Assembly: GCF_003130705.1 (NCBI RefSeq)
Contig: NZ_CP021354.1
Span: forward strand, 4,650,001-4,714,000
Direction: 5' to 3'
Origin: Rhodococcus oxybenzonivorans
Lineage (GTDB): Bacteria; Actinomycetota; Actinomycetes; Mycobacteriales; Mycobacteriaceae
Length of the DNA stretch: 64,000 nucleotides
The translations under genes were made by a program, and so were the position numbers. Every line of letters begins with the position of its first letter. Position 1 is the stretch's first letter. The notes beneath the pieces are model-generated. The model saw only the letters and a program-made list of their open reading frames with translations, made no database searches and had not been told where the DNA came from. This document shows positions 62,024-64,000 of the stretch, piece by piece.

Positions 62024-64000
62024 AGTCTGTCCAGCGTCTGGCAGATTCCCCGAATACTCGGCCGAAGATACAGTTCACGCATCGGCAGTACCGGTAGGCC
62101 GAGTCGGCGCATCATGCTGTCGGCCTTGATGGCGCACAACGAGTTTCCACCGAGCTCGAACAGGTTGTCGTCGGCGCCGACGGGAACACCCAGGACGGAC
62201 TCCCAGATGTCGGTGAGAGTGGAAGCCAGATCGTTCGTCGATGTCACCTCCGGTGCCCGCGTGGGCGGCGGCAGGAAAAGCCTATCGGGCACCGGAAGTC
62301 GGGCAGTGTCCAATTTGCCGTTGATCGTGAGAGGAAGCGCGTCGACGATGGTGATCGTGCGCGGCAGCATGTACTCGGGCAGGAACGTGGCAGCGCGTTG
62401 ACGTATCGACGCCGGTGTCCCGCCGCGCGAGACCACGTACGCATCGATGCCCGGTCCTGCCGGATCATCGTCGGCGTCCGTGGCCACCACTGCCGCAGCC
62501 GTGACCTGAGGGTCGTCGAGCAGCACACCCCGCACCTCACCGAGTTCCACCCGAAATCCACGAATCTGCACCTGAGTATCCAGCCGGCCCAGGTGCTCGA
62601 GAGTGCCGTCGCCGTGAAGGCGTCCCCGGTCGCCCGTGCGGTAGTGCTTTTCGCCGTTTCGCCAGCACACGAACCGTTGCTCGGTCAGCTCGGGCCGGTT
62701 GAGGTACCCGAGCGCGACGCCCGCTCCACCGACATATATTTCACCGGTCACACCTGTGGGCACGGGACGGCCACGATTGTCGAGCAGGCGCACGGACCAC
62801 CCCTGCAACGGCCTGCCCACCACCTTCGAATTCGACAACGCGTCCCGCCGCGTCACGGTGTGGGCGGTGACGTGCACGGTGGTCTCGGTGGTCCCGTACA
62901 TGTTGACCAATCGGCATGTCGACTCCGGGTAGCGGTCCATCCACGACACGAGCATGCGCGTGTCGAGCGACTCCCCACCGAAGACGACCAACCGGAGGTG
63001 GTCCAAGCTCGGCAGTTCATGGTCGGCCACCATGAGTTGCCCGAAGGCGGAGGGGGTTTGGCTCAGCACACTCACGCCTTCCTCCTGGAGGAGGGTGTGG
63101 AATTCGACGGGCGAGCGGGATATCCAGTACGGCACGATGACCAACCGGGCGCCTGTGAGCAACGCACCCCAGATCTCCCATACCGAGAAGTCGAACGCCG
63201 AAGAATGGAACATCGACCAGGTGTCATCGGGCGCGAGAGCGAATTCTGTGTCGGTGGCGGCGAGGAGAGCGAGCACATTGCGGTGGGGAATGAGCACACC
63301 CTTGGGACGGCCCGTCGACCCGGATGTATAGATCACGTACGCCACAGCGGCGGCGTCGCCCACATCGGCCTCCGGCCCGGGTGAGCGGGCCCCGTCTGGG
63401 TAAGCAGCACTTGCCGCGGCCTCGAGATCCTGCGGGGAAACCGCGCGTATTCCGTCACCCCAGCTGATGTCCGGCCGGTCGGTGACGACCAGGCGAATCC
63501 CGGCGTCACCGGCGGTGTACTCGAGGCGGTCCGGTGGGTGCCGGAAGTCCATGGGCACGAACGCCGCACCCACCTGGAGAATCGCCAGCATCGTGACGAT
63601 GAGCTCGATGGATCGGTCCAGGCACACTCCGACACGATCACCGGGCGAGGCACCACATTCCCGGAGTCCGGCTGCGGCCCAGCGCGATTGCTCGTCCAAT
63701 TCGCCGTAGGTGAGTGTACGACGGCCCTGCACCAGCGCGACCGAGTACGGGCTCTCACGGGCCCGCTGCCGGAACACGGTATCGATCCGCTGCGACCGGT
63801 CCGGCACGCCGTTCGGTCCCGTTTCGGCCGCCGCGAGGCGATCCTCTTCCGACACGAACACGTCGTCATGCTCGGGGCCCGAACCTTCGACGCCGAGCCG
63901 GCGGAACATCTCGACCACGTGATGTGCGAATTGCCGTGCCGCCTGTTCGTCCACCACATACGGTTGCGCATGCACCTGCAGCGATGCGTCCCCCGACTTT
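61957..64000 (-). CDS. nonribosomal peptide synthetase, C-terminal part (A-T), runs off right edge
   Basis: The minus-strand frame is open through the right edge; a GTG at 63975 is internal, because the preceding codons also read as protein. Visible are the end of a condensation domain (to about 63.88 kb), an A domain (63.83-62.27) with [12 protein letters not shown] and INGKLDT, and a carrier domain (about 62.22-62.02) with ELGGNSL. There is no thioesterase. The by-eye code DFWSVGMVHK predicts threonine. The tail is a run of Ala-Asp-Pro repeats over the shared 9-base repeat, and the gene overlaps the convergent giant NRPS by 67 bases. Confidence 0.88.
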   Translation of the reverse strand, partial: KSGDASLQVHAQPYVVDEQAARQFAHHVVEMFRRLGVEGSGPEHDDVFVSEEDRLAAAETGPNGVPDRSQRIDTVFRQRARESPYSVALVQGRRTLTYGELDEQSRWAAAGLRECGASPGDRVGVCLDRSIELIVTMLAILQVGAAFVPMDFRHPPDRLEYTAGDAGIRLVVTDRPDISWGDGIRAVSPQDLEAAASAAYPDGARSPGPEADVGDAAAVAYVIYTSGSTGRPKGVLIPHRNVLALLAATDTEFALAPDDTWSMFHSSAFDFSVWEIWGALLTGARLVIVPYWISRSPVEFHTLLQEEGVSVLSQTPSAFGQLMVADHELPSLDHLRLVVFGGESLDTRMLVSWMDRYPESTCRLVNMYGTTETTVHVTAHTVTRRDALSNSKVVGRPLQGWSVRLLDNRGRPVPTGVTGEIYVGGAGVALGYLNRPELTEQRFVCWRNGEKHYRTGDRGRLHGDGTLEHLGRLDTQVQIRGFRVELGEVRGVLLDDPQVTAAAVVATDADDDPAGPGIDAYVVSRGGTPASIRQRAATFLPEYMLPRTITIVDALPLTINGKLDTARLPVPDRLFLPPPTRAPEVTSTNDLASTLTDIWESVLGVPVGADDNLFELGGNSLCAIKADSMMRRLGLPVLPMRELYLRPSIRGICQTLDRLYPSADPADPADPADPADPVDK
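61970..62014. repeat. 9-bp tandem repeat (GGGTCCGCC x5) coding on both strands
   Basis: Five exact head-to-tail copies of GGGTCCGCC lie in the overlap of two convergent NRPS genes. They encode Gly-Ser-Ala repeats on the plus strand and Ala-Asp-Pro repeats on the minus strand. Since the unit is a multiple of three, copy-number change keeps both frames. Confidence 0.95.

Overview
The window is high-GC actinobacterial DNA, most like Rhodococcus or a close mycolic-acid-containing relative. Support for this includes strong C/G third-position bias, many GTG and TTG starts, GAF-ANTAR and PucR regulators, a LysB-like esterase, an IdeR/DtxR-type iron box and a giant multimodular NRPS. The genus is an inference from gene content. 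No rRNA, tRNA, CRISPR array or replication origin was seen.

1-10.5 kb: a tightly packed minus-strand operon read from 7214 down to 363. In order it encodes a GlcG/HbpS-like protein, a haem-oxygenase-like diiron oxygenase (HDO) with all six expected metal ligands, a Rieske ferredoxin, a ferredoxin reductase, an aldehyde dehydrogenase, a second Rieske ferredoxin, a gamma-glutamyltransferase and a RidA imine hydrolase. Several of these genes overlap. A divergent PucR-type activator and a convergent MFS transporter follow. Together they look like a catabolic system for a nitrogen-containing substrate that is oxygenated by the HDO.

10.5-16 kb: an iron-box-like palindrome, an ion-transporter-superfamily permease with its own palindromic operator, a LysR regulator divergent from a bile-acid:sodium-symporter-type carrier, a TolB-like propeller lipoprotein, and a decayed Tn3-type resolvase with a res-like repeat cluster.

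16-34.9 kb: a mosaic of small units. These are two RibD-C/DHFR-like reductases; a TetR plus hemerythrin-SRPBCC fusion pair; a LysR, MatC-like carrier and PrpF isomerase unit; a run of hydrolase, NmrA-like, MerR-HEAT and HEAT genes; a GAF-LuxR regulator divergent from a cupin and DUF1304 pair; a LysB-like esterase; a GAF-ANTAR protein; exonuclease III; a HigB/HigA-like toxin-antitoxin pair; and the ATPase YchF.

35.2-64 kb: a nonribosomal peptide synthetase locus. The plus-strand gene (about 26.8 kb, about 8,900 aa if intact) has the order C, half-C, A1, T, C, A2 (degenerate), T, C, A3, T, E, C, A4, T, C, A5, T, E, C, A6, T, C, A7, T, TE. In this sequence it is split into four frames by small indels in C-runs inside near-identical internal repeats, most simply explained as sequence or assembly errors. 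A second NRPS gene converges on it from the right edge, ends in A-T with no TE, and overlaps its 3' end across a 9-bp tandem repeat. The A5 domain and the convergent gene's A domain carry threonine-type codes. The second protein ends in a carrier domain and the giant one starts with a C domain, so the two may act in series, with TE release at the end of the giant protein.
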